Assembly: GCF_039543645.1 (NCBI RefSeq)
Contig: NZ_BAABKD010000001.1
Location: forward strand, 282,997 to 346,996
Reading direction: 5' to 3'
From: Paenalcaligenes hermetiae
GTDB lineage: Bacteria > Pseudomonadota > Gammaproteobacteria > Burkholderiales > Burkholderiaceae_B
DNA: 64,000 nt
This document shows, in pieces, positions 52,084 through 60,743 of the stretch. A program made the position numbers and the translations under genes. Numbering within the stretch: the first letter of the stretch is position 1; each line of letters starts with the position of its first letter. The notes under the pieces are model-generated. The model saw only the letters and a program-made list of their open reading frames with translations. It did no database searches and was not told the origin of the DNA.

Positions 52084-53067
52084 TTAAGGGCGCTCTAGAC
52101 CTAGCGGAGGCCAGTTTTCTAGCTTCATCCCCAAGGTTAGGCCACGTGCCGCCAATACCTCTTTGATCTCGTTAAGCGATTTACGACCCAAGTTAGGTGT
52201 TTTAAGCAGCTCGTTTTCCGTGCGCTGAATCAAATCACCAATGTAGTAGATGTTTTCTGCTTTCAAGCAGTTTGCAGAGCGTACGGTTAGCTCTAAGTCA
52301 TCCACAGGACGTAACAAGACAGGGTCAATCTGCGGAGCGGCGCGCTCGGTGGTCTCGAAGGTGTCTTCCTCGTGCTCTAGCGCCGCAAATACAGAGATCT
52401 GATCCATCAAAATGCGCGCTGCTTGACGTACAGCCTCTTCGGGGGTGAGCACGCCATTGGTTTCGATGTCTAACACCAATTTATCCAAGTCTGTACGCTG
52501 CTCCACACGCGCGTTTTCTACTTCGTAGCTAACACGACGCACCGGGCTATAAGACGCATCTAAAATAATACGACCAATCGTGTGCTGACGATCTTCGGAC
52601 AAAGCACGAACGTTACCAGGCACATAGCCACGGCCCTGCTCGACCTTGATTTGCATCTCAAGCTTGCCTTCGTCAGTTAGGGTCGCCAAGTGATGATCGG
52701 GGTTAATGATCTCCACATCATGTGGCAGCTCAATATCACGCGCGTAAACCTCACCAGCTCCGGATTTGTTGAGCGTCAAGGTGACTTCTTCACGACCGTG
52801 TAATTTGAATACCACCCCTTTTAAGTTCAACATGATGTCAACCACGTCTTCACGTACACCGGGGAGGGTGGAATATTCGTGTACCACACCGGTAATCTGT
52901 ACCTCGGTGGGTGCATAACCTGTCATGGAAGACAATAAGATTCGACGGAGTGCGTTACCCAACGTATGGCCATAACCACGCTCAAAAGGCTCCATGATAA
53001 CTTTGGCGTGATGTTTAGTGATGGCCTCGACTTCAATAGAACGCGGCTTTAGAAAGGCTTGAGACAT
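52084..53067 (-). CDS. rpoA: RNA polymerase subunit alpha
   Basis: Alpha subunit of 327 residues: N-terminal assembly domain (FERGYGHTLGNALRRILLSS, residues about 28-47) and C-terminal domain from about 245 with LRPVDDLELTVRSANCLKAE (UP-element and activator contacts) and NLGRKSLNEIKEVLAARG. The length is typical. It is preceded by a 151-bp spacer after rpsD, which has two inverted repeats, and by an AAAGGAA ribosome-binding site. Confidence 0.98.
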   Translation of the reverse strand: MSQAFLKPRSIEVEAITKHHAKVIMEPFERGYGHTLGNALRRILLSSMTGYAPTEVQITGVVHEYSTLPGVREDVVDIMLNLKGVVFKLHGREEVTLTLNKSGAGEVYARDIELPHDVEIINPDHHLATLTDEGKLEMQIKVEQGRGYVPGNVRALSEDRQHTIGRIILDASYSPVRRVSYEVENARVEQRTDLDKLVLDIETNGVLTPEEAVRQAARILMDQISVFAALEHEEDTFETTERAAPQIDPVLLRPVDDLELTVRSANCLKAENIYYIGDLIQRTENELLKTPNLGRKSLNEIKEVLAARGLTLGMKLENWPPLGLERP

Positions 53068-53135
53068 GAGATTTCCTTTTCAATACCCTCGGCTCGTTAC
53101 ACCGATAAGGCTGATGGAATAATAAAAACCAACAA

Positions 53136-53182
53136 GTGGTAAGAGACCACAAGGCCCACCATCTATAAAAAGAAAGTGGGCC
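53136..53182 (-). other. paired inverted repeats between rpsD and rpoA
   Basis: GGCCCAC (53153-53159) pairs with GTGGGCC (53176-53182), and next to it GTGGT/ACCAC (53136-53150) forms a short stem. They lie in the 151-bp rpsD-rpoA spacer of the minus-strand transcript and may form an RNA element or partial terminator; no T run follows. Confidence 0.45.
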
Positions 53183-53218
53183 AAGTGATAATAACCGTAA
53201 TCCGAAGACTTGGGTTAA

Positions 53219-53842
53219 TTAGCGTGAGTACAACTCAACAACTAGCGATTCGTTCACATCACGTGCCACATCAGCACGATCTGGAACCTGTTTAAATACA
53301 CCGCTAAGTTTGCTGGTGTCGACCTCAACCCATTGTGGAAGACCAACGCTTTGTGCAAGTTCGAGTGCTTCTTTAATACGCACTTGGGAACGTGCTTTTT
53401 CGCGAATGGAAACCACATCACCGGGTTTAACTGCCATGGAAGCGATATCCGCAGTACGGCCGTTAACTTCGATTGCGCGGTGAGTTACCAACTGACGTGC
53501 TTCTGCACGTGTGGAACCAAAACCCATACGATAGACAACGTTGTCTAAACGGGATTCGAGCAATTGAATTAACAATTCACCGGTATTACCGCGACGACGC
53601 TCTGCTTCATGGAAGTAGCGACGGAATTGTTTTTCCAATACACCGTACATACGCTTTAGTTTTTGCTTTTCGCGTAACTGTAAGCCGTAGTCGGAGGTAC
53701 GGGAACCAGAGGTGCGACCGTGCTGACCTGGACGAGAATCCAATTTACATTTGGAGTCCAAGGAGCGACGAGCGCTTTTCAAGAATAAATCAGTACCCTC
53801 ACGACGTGAGAGTTTACATTTAGGTCCAATATAACGAGCCAC
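53219..53842 (-). CDS. rpsD: 30S ribosomal protein S4
   Basis: Primary 16S rRNA-binding protein of 207 residues with an S4 RNA-binding domain (SRLDNVVYRMGFGSTRAEARQ, about 98-118) and the start ARYIGPKCKLSRREG. The start codon is GTG, with AGGGGAAG upstream. It is the third protein gene of the alpha operon after rpsM and rpsK. In E. coli S4 also controls this operon by binding its leader; whether that holds here is unknown. Confidence 0.97.
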   Translation of the reverse strand: MARYIGPKCKLSRREGTDLFLKSARRSLDSKCKLDSRPGQHGRTSGSRTSDYGLQLREKQKLKRMYGVLEKQFRRYFHEAERRRGNTGELLIQLLESRLDNVVYRMGFGSTRAEARQLVTHRAIEVNGRTADIASMAVKPGDVVSIREKARSQVRIKEALELAQSVGLPQWVEVDTSKLSGVFKQVPDRADVARDVNESLVVELYSR

Positions 53843-53853
53843 GTATCTTCCCC

Positions 53854-54249
53854 TTAGATGCGACGACGCTTGGGCGGACGGCAGCCGTTATGTGGGATCG
53901 GCGTAATGTCTGCAATACTGGTAATTTTGATACCAAGTGCATTCAATGCGCGAACCGACGAGTCACGGCCAGGGCCAGGGCCCTTGATGCGAACTTCCAA
54001 GTTTTTAATACCGTATTCCATTGCAGAGCGGCCAGCCATTTCGGCGGCTACCTGTGCAGCGAACGGTGTGGATTTACGCGAGCCTTTAAAGCCAGCGCCA
54101 CCCGATGTCGCCCAAGACAATGTGTTGCCTTGACGATCGGTGATAGTGATGATTGTGTTGTTAAAGGTCGCCTGAACGTGCGCAATGCCGTCGGAGACGC
54201 TCTTTCTGATTCTCTTACGAGCGCGCGATGCGCCAGAAGCTTTAGCCAT
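53854..54249 (-). CDS. rpsK: 30S ribosomal protein S11
   Basis: Platform protein of 131 residues with the S11 core (GIAHVQATFNNTIITITDRQ, about 20-39) and the closing DITPIPHNGCRPPKRRRI. It is set 14 bp after rpsM and 11 bp before rpsD. Ribosome-binding site GAGGAA. It helps form the mRNA exit channel with S7 and S18. Confidence 0.98.
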   Translation of the reverse strand: MAKASGASRARKRIRKSVSDGIAHVQATFNNTIITITDRQGNTLSWATSGGAGFKGSRKSTPFAAQVAAEMAGRSAMEYGIKNLEVRIKGPGPGRDSSVRALNALGIKITSIADITPIPHNGCRPPKRRRI

Positions 54250-54263
54250 CTTCTATTCCTCGA

Positions 54264-54629
54264 TTATTTCTTCAGAGACTGCGCTGCGCGACGTGGTCCC
54301 TTACGGGTACGTGCGTTAGTGCGTGTACGCTGACCGCGCACAGGCAGTCCGCGACGGTGGCGCATCCCACGATAACAGCCCAAGTCGATCAAGCGTTTGA
54401 TAGACAATTGGACTTCACGACGTAAATCGCCTTCAACGTTAAATTGCGAAATCTGTTCGCGAATGACTTCTAGTTCGGCGTCGGTAAGATCTTTGATCTT
54501 TTTGGAATATTCAATGCCCGCGGCGTCACAAATTTGACGAGCGCGAGTACGACCGATACCGAAAATCGCGGTTAGACCGATTTCGGCGTGTTGATGCGGC
54601 GGAATGTTAATGCCAGCAATACGGGCCAT
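54264..54629 (-). CDS. rpsM: 30S ribosomal protein S13
   Basis: Head protein of 121 residues that contacts the large subunit and P-site tRNA. It begins MARIAGINIPPHQHAEIGLT with the helix-two-turn-helix TAIFGIGRTRARQICDAAGI, and ends with the basic tail RGQRTRTNARTRKGPRR. It is the first gene of the alpha operon proper, 36 bp after rpmJ. Confidence 0.98.
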   Translation of the reverse strand: MARIAGINIPPHQHAEIGLTAIFGIGRTRARQICDAAGIEYSKKIKDLTDAELEVIREQISQFNVEGDLRREVQLSIKRLIDLGCYRGMRHRRGLPVRGQRTRTNARTRKGPRRAAQSLKK

Positions 54630-54665
54630 GGTTGTTCCTTGTTAAATCGGTTGCGTTTCGGCGTA

Positions 54666-54779
54666 TCAGCCTTGACGCTGCTTGTGACGGGGATCAGTGC
54701 AGATTACACGTACCACGCCATGACGTTTAATGATTTTGCAGTTGCGGCAAATCCGCTTCACTGATGCCATTACCTTCAT
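54666..54779 (-). CDS. rpmJ: 50S ribosomal protein L36
   Basis: Short ribosomal protein of 37 residues, MKVMASVKRICRNCKIIKR at the start and CTDPRHKQRQG at the end. The zinc ligands C11, C14, C27 and H32 are all kept, so it is the zinc-binding (C+) form. An AGGAG site lies seven bases before the ATG. The gene sits between infA and rpsM as in most bacteria and is easily missed because of its size. Confidence 0.96.
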   Translation of the reverse strand: MKVMASVKRICRNCKIIKRHGVVRVICTDPRHKQRQG

Positions 54780-54813
54780 GGTTGACTCCTAGTTTTCTTA
54801 AACCGGCCGCTGC

Positions 54814-55032
54814 TTATTTAGAGCGGAATACAATTCTGGCTCGGCTAAGATCATAGGGCGTGAGCTCCACTGTGACCTTGTCGCCCGGCAGAATCCGGAT
54901 GTAATGCATACGCATCTTGCCCGAAACGTAGCCTAACACCATATGGCCATTTTCTAGCTTGATACGAAAAGTTGCGTTTGGGAGGTTTTCTACAACCTCG
55001 CCTTGCATTTGTATAACGTCGTCCTTTGCCAT
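54814..55032 (-). CDS. infA: translation initiation factor IF-1
   Basis: OB-fold initiation factor of 72 residues (MAKDDVIQMQGEVVENLPN at the start, RARIVFRSK at the end) that binds the ribosomal A site. Located between secY and rpmJ, six bases after secY, an arrangement found in many betaproteobacteria. The lysine and arginine residues of the GKMRMHYIRILPGD loop are conserved. Confidence 0.98.
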   Translation of the reverse strand: MAKDDVIQMQGEVVENLPNATFRIKLENGHMVLGYVSGKMRMHYIRILPGDKVTVELTPYDLSRARIVFRSK

Positions 55033-55038
55033 TTTCTT

Positions 55039-56364
55039 CTATCGCATAGGCAAACCCGTGCCTTTAAAGTTAGCCTTTTTCAGCAACGAGTCATATTGTT
55101 GAGACATCACGTAGGCTTGCGCCTGTGACATGAAGTCCATAGTAACTACAACAATAATTAGCAAGGAAGTACCACCAAAGTAGAATGGTACGTTCCAGCG
55201 CATCTGCAGAAACTCCGGAACCAAACAAACTATAGTGATGTAAATCGAGCCAGCTAAGGTTAAGCGGGACAAGATTCTATCAATATAGCGTGCTGTTTGT
55301 TCTCCGGGACGTATACCAGGTACAAATGCACCGCTTTTTTTCAAGTTATCTGCTGTTTCGCGACTATTGAAAACCAATGCCGTGTAGAAAAAGCAGAATA
55401 AAATAATCAGAGCTGAAAACAGCGTGATGTACAAAGGCTGACGAGGTGAAAGCGCAGCTTCCAAATCACGTAACCAGCCCAGACCCGGTGTAGTGGAGAA
55501 CCAACTGGCAATTGTAGCTGGAAGCAGAATAATTGACGAGGCAAAAATAGGAGGAATTACCCCTGCCATATTCAGCTTCAGCGGCAAGTGCGAGCTTTGT
55601 CCGCCATAAATACGGTTACCTACCTGACGTTTCGCGTAGTTGACCGTGATACGACGTTGTCCACGCTCGACAAATACAACAAAGTACGTAACAGCAACCA
55701 CCAGCACGATGATGAACAATGCAGATAATATCGACATAGCATCGGTTCGTACTAGGTCTAGCAAGCCACCAAGGGCGCTAGGTAAACCTGCCACAATACC
55801 AGCAAAGATGATAATGGAAATCCCGTTACCAATACCACGTTCAGTGATTTGTTCACCGAGCCACATGAGAAACATGGTGCCCGTGACCAAGGTCACAACT
55901 GTAGTAAAGCGGAATAACAAACCGGGGTCGATGACGAGACCGGGTTGTGACTCCAATGCAACAGAAATACCAATTGCCTGGAATAGTGCAAGAAACACTG
56001 TACCGTAACGAGTGTATTGGGTGATCTTTCGACGACCCGCTTCACCCTCTTTTTTGATTGCCTCGAGCGTAGGCACAACCACCGACATTAACTGCATAAT
56101 AATCGATGCAGAAATGTAGGGCATAATCCCCAGTGCGAACACTGAGAATCGTTGCAACGCACCACCAGAGAACATATTGAACAAACCCAAAATACCACCT
56201 GAGTTTTGTTGGAATAGATCTGATAGTGCGTCTGGATTGATCCCTGGGACGGGAATATGTGTACCCAAGCGGTAAACAACCAGCGCGAGCAGCAGGAATA
56301 CAATACGCCGCTTTAAATCAGCATATCCAGAACCTGTCTTACCCTTTGCCTGTGCTTTAGCCAC
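55039..56364 (-). CDS. secY: preprotein translocase subunit SecY
   Basis: Channel subunit of the Sec translocon, 441 residues, ten membrane segments. Recognisable parts are RLGTHIPVPGINP in the first loop, MLGLGIMPYISASIIMQ-type sequence (FALGIMPYISASIIMQL), GIGNGISIIIFAGI and the cytoplasmic loop with KSGAFVPGIRPG. It is the last inner gene of the spc operon, eleven bases after rplO. It exports most of the signal-peptide proteins in this window, including the autotransporter. Confidence 0.98.
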   Translation of the reverse strand: MAKAQAKGKTGSGYADLKRRIVFLLLALVVYRLGTHIPVPGINPDALSDLFQQNSGGILGLFNMFSGGALQRFSVFALGIMPYISASIIMQLMSVVVPTLEAIKKEGEAGRRKITQYTRYGTVFLALFQAIGISVALESQPGLVIDPGLLFRFTTVVTLVTGTMFLMWLGEQITERGIGNGISIIIFAGIVAGLPSALGGLLDLVRTDAMSILSALFIIVLVVAVTYFVVFVERGQRRITVNYAKRQVGNRIYGGQSSHLPLKLNMAGVIPPIFASSIILLPATIASWFSTTPGLGWLRDLEAALSPRQPLYITLFSALIILFCFFYTALVFNSRETADNLKKSGAFVPGIRPGEQTARYIDRILSRLTLAGSIYITIVCLVPEFLQMRWNVPFYFGGTSLLIIVVVTMDFMSQAQAYVMSQQYDSLLKKANFKGTGLPMR

Positions 56365-56375
56365 CGTGACCCCTT

Positions 56376-56819
56376 TTATTCAGCCAAAGACCCGCCAGCA
56401 GCTTCAATAGCAGCACGGGCACCTGCTGTTGCACGCAAGCCTTTTAAAACGACTTTGCGGGACAGCTCGCCGGATTTAATGACTTTAGCGTAACGCACGA
56501 GCTGACCAACAATGCCAGCTTGCTTCAGTACCTGAATGTCGACTTCTTCTACGTCTAAACGTTGTAAGTCAGACAAGCGGACTTCGGCGTGCAAGTGACC
56601 ACCTGGGGCAGTAAAACCGCGCTTAGGTAGACGACGCTGTAAAGGCATTTGACCGCCTTCAAAGCCAACTTTGTGGTAACCGCCAGAACGTGATTTCTGA
56701 CCTTTATGACCACGCCCTGCTGTTTTGCCGTAACCGGAACCCATACCGCGACCAACGCGACGGGCTGCGTGTTTGGCGCCCTCAGCAGGTTTTAATGTAT
56801 TTAATTGCATTTGCGACAT
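56376..56819 (-). CDS. rplO: 50S ribosomal protein L15
   Basis: Large-subunit assembly protein of 147 residues. The glycine- and arginine-rich N-terminal extension (RRVGRGMGSGYGKTAGRGHK) and the globular C-terminal domain with VRYAKVIKSGELSRKV are typical. It lies 10 bp after rpmD and before secY in the spc operon. GGAATC-type ribosome-binding site. Confidence 0.98.
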   Translation of the reverse strand: MSQMQLNTLKPAEGAKHAARRVGRGMGSGYGKTAGRGHKGQKSRSGGYHKVGFEGGQMPLQRRLPKRGFTAPGGHLHAEVRLSDLQRLDVEEVDIQVLKQAGIVGQLVRYAKVIKSGELSRKVVLKGLRATAGARAAIEAAGGSLAE

Positions 56820-56829
56820 GCCGATTCCT

Positions 56830-57015
56830 TTAGGCTTCCGAAACGGTGACTAAGTAATCCACTTTGCGGATCATGCCACGAACTTCGGGAGTATCAACCA
56901 GAACGCGGCTGCTGTTAACGCGGCGTAAGCCTAGACCACGGACGGTGTCACGATGGTCTTTTTTTGTACCGATAACAGAGCGCACGAGAGTAACCTTGAT
57001 TTGCTTCTGTGCCAT
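56830..57015 (-). CDS. rpmD: 50S ribosomal protein L30
   Basis: Small ribosomal protein of 61 residues, KQIKVTLVRSVIGTKKDHRD at the start and VRGMIRKVDYLVTV near the end. Three bases separate it from rpsE. The gene is missing in some bacteria; here it is intact. Confidence 0.97.
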   Translation of the reverse strand: MAQKQIKVTLVRSVIGTKKDHRDTVRGLGLRRVNSSRVLVDTPEVRGMIRKVDYLVTVSEA

Positions 57016-57018
57016 GAT

Positions 57019-57540
57019 TTACCCCAGAATTTCTTCAACTGTTTTGCCACGTTTAGCAGCAATTTCAGCCGGTGTGGAGCAAGCACGCAAACCATTTAGG
57101 GTTGCGCGAACCATGTTGTACGGGTTGCTGGAGCCTAAGCTCTTAGCTACAACGTTACGTACACCCATTACTTCGAAGATCGCGCGCATAGGACCACCGG
57201 CGATCACACCAGTACCTTCAGCAGCGGGAGAGATAAGTACAGTGGAGGCACCATGCTTACCAACTACGGAGTGATGTAGCGTACCGTCTTTTAGCGCCAC
57301 TTTAAACAAACCACGACGGGCTTGCTCCATGGCCTTTTGTACAGCAACGGGTACTTCACGGGCTTTTCCTTTGCCCATCCCGATACGGCCATCCCCATCA
57401 CCTACTACTGCTAATGCAGCGAAGCTCATGGTACGACCACCCTTGACGACTTTACTGACGCGGTTAACCGCAATCATTTTTTCACGCAGGCCGTCGTCGC
57501 GCTCCTGGTCGGCATTTTGTCTGCCTTGTGCTTTAGCCAT
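57019..57540 (-). CDS. rpsE: 30S ribosomal protein S5
   Basis: Protein of 173 residues with the dsRNA-binding-like N-terminal domain (EKMIAVNRVSKVVKGGRTMS, about 21-40) and the C-terminal fold (VIAGGPMRAIFEVMGVRNVV). It takes part in decoding accuracy and mRNA unwinding at the entry channel. The residues around 24-31 where spectinomycin-resistance changes occur are in the region named above and appear standard. Confidence 0.98.
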   Translation of the reverse strand: MAKAQGRQNADQERDDGLREKMIAVNRVSKVVKGGRTMSFAALAVVGDGDGRIGMGKGKAREVPVAVQKAMEQARRGLFKVALKDGTLHHSVVGKHGASTVLISPAAEGTGVIAGGPMRAIFEVMGVRNVVAKSLGSSNPYNMVRATLNGLRACSTPAEIAAKRGKTVEEILG

Positions 57541-57551
57541 TTGATAATTCC

Positions 57552-57905
57552 TTAGAACTTCAAGCCGGCTTCACGCGCGGCGTCAGCCAACGCTTTCACG
57601 CGGCCATGATAACGGAAGCCCGAACGATCGAATGCAACGGTTTCGATACCAGCGGCTTTGGCTTTCTCGGCAACACGTTTGCCGATGAGTGCAGCAGCTG
57701 CAACGTTGCCACCATTGGCCAGCTCTTTGCGCACTTCGGGTTCCACCGAAGAGGCGCTGACCAAAACGCGGTCGCCTTCGGGCGAGATAATGTTGGCGTA
57801 AATGTGCAGATTGGTGCGGTGTACCGCCAGGCGATGTACGCGTAACTCGGCAATTTTCTTGCGAGTTGCCACTGCACGACGCAAACGAGATTGTTTCTTG
57901 TCCAT
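57552..57905 (-). CDS. rplR: 50S ribosomal protein L18
   Basis: 5S rRNA-binding protein of 117 residues: basic N-terminal region KQSRLRRAVATRKKIAELR, then RLAVHRTNLHIYANII and the end FDRSGFRYHGRVKALADAAR. It lies between rplF and rpsE with 11-21 bp spacers. Works with L5 and L25 in the central protuberance. Confidence 0.98.
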   Translation of the reverse strand: MDKKQSRLRRAVATRKKIAELRVHRLAVHRTNLHIYANIISPEGDRVLVSASSVEPEVRKELANGGNVAAAALIGKRVAEKAKAAGIETVAFDRSGFRYHGRVKALADAAREAGLKF

Positions 57906-57926
57906 AATTCGTCCTTGCCTGTGCGA

Positions 57927-58460
57927 TTATTTCTTTTTGGTTTCTTTCAGGGCTACGTGCTCTTCGGCGTAGCGTACGCCTTTACCCTTATAGGGCTCAG
58001 GGCGACGGTAAGCGCGAATTTCAGCAGCACACTGACCGACAACCTGTTTGTCCGCACCTGTCAACACGATTTCGGTTGGGGTTGGACATTCGGCTGTCAC
58101 ACCAGCGGGCAGTTCATGCACGATGTCGTGAGAGTAACCAAGTTGGAGCTTAACGGCGTTGCCTTGTACTTGTGCACGGAAACCCACACCAACTAAAAGT
58201 AGTTTACGGGTAAAACCGGCGCTAACACCAGTAACCATGTTGTTCACTAAGGAACGAACGGTACCGGACATAGCTTTAGCATGACGGCTGTCGTTAGCTG
58301 CTACAAAAGTAAGCTGACCTTCGTTTAGCTCGATTTTAACATCGCCAGTCAAAGGCTGAACTAAAGTACCGCGTGGGCCTTTAACAGTGATTTGATCTTC
58401 TGCGATGGTTGTTTCTACGCCATTAGGTAAAGCGACTGGATATTTTGCAATACGTGACAT
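57927..58460 (-). CDS. rplF: 50S ribosomal protein L6
   Basis: Two-domain ribosomal protein of 177 residues near the factor-binding site. It starts SRIAKYPVALPNGVETTIA and ends with PEPYKGKGVRYAEEHV followed by a lysine tail. The second domain carries the KQVVGQCAAEIRAYR signature. It is 11 bp after rpsH. Confidence 0.98.
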   Translation of the reverse strand: MSRIAKYPVALPNGVETTIAEDQITVKGPRGTLVQPLTGDVKIELNEGQLTFVAANDSRHAKAMSGTVRSLVNNMVTGVSAGFTRKLLLVGVGFRAQVQGNAVKLQLGYSHDIVHELPAGVTAECPTPTEIVLTGADKQVVGQCAAEIRAYRRPEPYKGKGVRYAEEHVALKETKKK

Positions 58461-58471
58461 TGATGATCTCC

Positions 58472-58864
58472 TTATGCCACGTAACAGAGGACTTCGCCAC
58501 CTACGCCAGCAGCGCGGGCTTTGCGATCAGTCATCACACCACGAGAGGTGGAAACAATCGCTACGCCTAGGCCGTTCATCACCTGAGGGATCTGATTGCT
58601 GCCTTTGTAGATACGTAGACCAGGACGCGACACGCGATCGATGCGCTCGATAACGGGTTGTCCAGCGTAATATTTTAGGGTGATTTCCAAAACAGGCTTT
58701 TTATCGCCAGTTACTTGGAAGTCTTCAATGTAGCCTTCGTCTTTTAGCACTGCTGCAATGGCAGCTTTTAGCTTCGAGGAGGGCATGGATACCGACTGCT
58801 TGTTGACCATTTGTGCGTTACGAACGCGGGTCAACATGTCGGCGATTGGATCGCTCATGCTCAT
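58472..58864 (-). CDS. rpsH: 30S ribosomal protein S8
   Basis: Central-domain 16S rRNA-binding protein of 130 residues (SDPIADMLTRVRNAQMVNK at the start; GLGVAIVSTSRGVMTDRKAR at the end). The upstream ATG at 58864 is favoured over 58858 because GGAG lies six bases before it. In E. coli S8 represses the spc operon at rplE; that may apply here but is not shown. Confidence 0.97.
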   Translation of the reverse strand: MSMSDPIADMLTRVRNAQMVNKQSVSMPSSKLKAAIAAVLKDEGYIEDFQVTGDKKPVLEITLKYYAGQPVIERIDRVSRPGLRIYKGSNQIPQVMNGLGVAIVSTSRGVMTDRKARAAGVGGEVLCYVA

Positions 58865-58874
58865 GTGATTTCTC

Positions 58875-59180
58875 CTACCAGCTAGCTTTGGTCATACCCG
58901 GAATTTCGCCCTTGAGCGCCATTTCACGGATTTTATGACGAGTTAAACCGAATTGTTTGTAAACACCGCGAGAACGACCAGTAACAACGCAGCGATTACG
59001 CAAACGTGTTGGGTTGGCATTGCGAGGAAGCTTTTGTAGATCCAAGCGCGCCTGATAACGTTCTTCGTCGGACTTAGACTGATCGTCGATAATGGCTTTT
59101 AGCGCAGCGCGCTTAGCAGCGTATTTCTCGACCAGTTTTGCGCGTTTAATATCGCGATTGATGAGTGATAGTTTTGCCAC
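58875..59180 (-). CDS. rpsN: 30S ribosomal protein S14 (zinc-free form)
   Basis: Protein of 101 residues, the long S14 type without the four zinc cysteines; only one Cys lies in the region NRCVVTGRSRGVYKQFGLTR. It ends GEIPGMTKASW. The length and sequence are as in other betaproteobacteria. It lies between rplE and rpsH with 10-11 bp spacers. Confidence 0.98.
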   Translation of the reverse strand: MAKLSLINRDIKRAKLVEKYAAKRAALKAIIDDQSKSDEERYQARLDLQKLPRNANPTRLRNRCVVTGRSRGVYKQFGLTRHKIREMALKGEIPGMTKASW

Positions 59181-59191
59181 GTCATCGCCCC

Positions 59192-59731
59192 TTAGTTACG
59201 GAACGGGAAGCGGAAAGCGTTCAATAGCGCTTTGGCTTCTTCGTCGGTCTTAGCAGAGGTGGTGATGCTAATGTTCAAACCACGAACTGCGTCAATTTTG
59301 TCGTATTCAATTTCGGGGAAAATGATTTGTTCTTTTACCCCTAGGTTGAAGTTACCGCGGCCATCAAAAGCACGAGCTGGTACACCACGGAAGTCGCGAA
59401 CACGTGGTAATGCCACGGTGATCAAGCGATCGAGGAACTCGTACATGCGGCGACCACGCAATGTGACTTTACAGCCAATTGGGTAATCTTCGCGGATTTT
59501 AAAACCAGCAATCGCTTTGCGGGTTTTGGTAATAATAGGTTTTTGACCTGCGATTTTCGCCATGTCTTCGACGGCATGGTCGATGACTTTACGATCAGCA
59601 ACGGCCTCGGAAACACCCATATTTAGAGTGATTTTTGTAATACGAGGTACTTGCATGATGCTTTTGTAGCCAAACTGCTTTTGCAAGTCAGCTACAACGG
59701 TATCGCGGTAGAATTTTTGTAAACGTGCCAT
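59192..59731 (-). CDS. rplE: 50S ribosomal protein L5
   Basis: 5S rRNA-binding protein of 179 residues with the L5 signature KITLNMGVSEAVADRKVID and the end TSAKTDEEAKALLNAFRFPF. It contacts the P-site tRNA in the central protuberance. Eleven bases separate it from rplX. Confidence 0.98.
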   Translation of the reverse strand: MARLQKFYRDTVVADLQKQFGYKSIMQVPRITKITLNMGVSEAVADRKVIDHAVEDMAKIAGQKPIITKTRKAIAGFKIREDYPIGCKVTLRGRRMYEFLDRLITVALPRVRDFRGVPARAFDGRGNFNLGVKEQIIFPEIEYDKIDAVRGLNISITTSAKTDEEAKALLNAFRFPFRN

Positions 59732-59742
59732 GATGTCGTCCC

Positions 59743-60060
59743 CTATGCCTTAGCGCCAACGACTTTACCGTTGGAGCGAAATACACGCACTTTGCGACCG
59801 TCAACAACGTCAAAACCAACGCGATCAGCTTTGTCGGTTTCGGGGTTAATCAAAGCAACGTTAGAGATGTGAATAGGCATGGTTTTGTCTACGATGCCAC
59901 CTTGTACGCCAGCCATGGGGTTAGGACGCACATGTTTTTTAGCAACGTTAATCCCTTCGACCACAACGCGGTCACCATCAACGCGCAACACAGTGCCACG
60001 GCGACGTTTGTCGCGACCGGCTAGCACAATGACTTCGTCGCCTTTACGGATTTTTTGCAT
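59743..60060 (-). CDS. rplX: 50S ribosomal protein L24
   Basis: Assembly-initiating ribosomal protein of 105 residues with an N-terminal KOW motif (GDEVIVLAGRDKRRRGTVLRV, shown in part) and the segment EGINVAKKHVRPNP. It lies 12 bp after rplN. It binds the 5' end of 23S rRNA. Confidence 0.98.
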   Translation of the reverse strand: MQKIRKGDEVIVLAGRDKRRRGTVLRVDGDRVVVEGINVAKKHVRPNPMAGVQGGIVDKTMPIHISNVALINPETDKADRVGFDVVDGRKVRVFRSNGKVVGAKA

Positions 60061-60072
60061 ATCCTAGGCTCC

Positions 60073-60441
60073 TTATAGTACTTCGGGTGCCAACGACACG
60101 ATCTTCATGAATTTCTCGCTACGCAATTCGCGCGTAACGGGACCGAAGATACGGGTGCCGATGGGTTCTAGTTTTGCGTTAAGCAAAACGGCGGCATTGC
60201 CACCAAATTTAATCAACGAACCGTCTTTGCGGCGAACACCTTTGGCAGTACGAACTACCACAGCGTTGTAAATTTCGCCCTTTTTGACGCGTCCGCGCGG
60301 GGCCGCTTCTTTTACAGTGACTTTAATAATGTCACCGATTGCGGCATAACGGCGCTTGGAGCCACCCAACACTTTAATGCACATTACGGAGCGCGCACCA
60401 GTGTTGTCGGCCACATCCAGCGTGGTCTGCATTTGAATCAT
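60073..60441 (-). CDS. rplN: 50S ribosomal protein L14
   Basis: Five-stranded barrel protein of 122 residues (MIQMQTTLDVADNTGARSVM at the start, EKFMKIVSLAPEVL at the end) at the subunit interface. It is the first gene of the spc operon here. No rpsQ, rpmC or other S10-operon gene precedes it; instead there is a 414-bp spacer and an adhesin cassette. A candidate promoter lies about 190 bp upstream. Confidence 0.98.
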   Translation of the reverse strand: MIQMQTTLDVADNTGARSVMCIKVLGGSKRRYAAIGDIIKVTVKEAAPRGRVKKGEIYNAVVVRTAKGVRRKDGSLIKFGGNAAVLLNAKLEPIGTRIFGPVTRELRSEKFMKIVSLAPEVL

Positions 60442-60743
60442 GATTTTTCCTGTTCCAACTTAACTGCACAACCTGGTACGAACTAACTATAGTCTACCAA
60501 GCAACGCAACCAGTTTTGGTCCCGTCAGATTCGACGTTGTTGATAACCACTGCAATTGGTTGTAGTAGCTTAGCGCCGAACCCTGGGTTGAAATCTTGCG
60601 AGAAACAAAACGTGTGTTTGGTCTACTTGTTTTTGTATAGCAAATACTATTTTAAAATCAAGTAATCTATCATTTTAGCAAAAAACAGCATTTAGGCAAG
60701 CTTTTTCTTTAACTCCCAACGATTTATGCCGTATTCATACAAC
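60442..60743 (-). other. leader region upstream of the spc operon
   Basis: About 300 bp without a supported gene. It would give a long 5' untranslated leader for rplN if the promoter at 60634-60661 is used. The portion nearest rplN has several short self-complementary stretches, e.g. CAATTGG and AACCAGTTTTGGTC around 60510-60560, but no recognised riboswitch. Confidence 0.35.
60634..60661 (-). promoter_or_regulatory. candidate spc operon promoter
   Basis: On the minus strand TTGATT (plus-strand 60656-60661) and TATACA (60634-60639) are 16 bases apart within an AT-rich block, a reasonable sigma-70 pair for a ribosomal operon. Confidence 0.4.
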
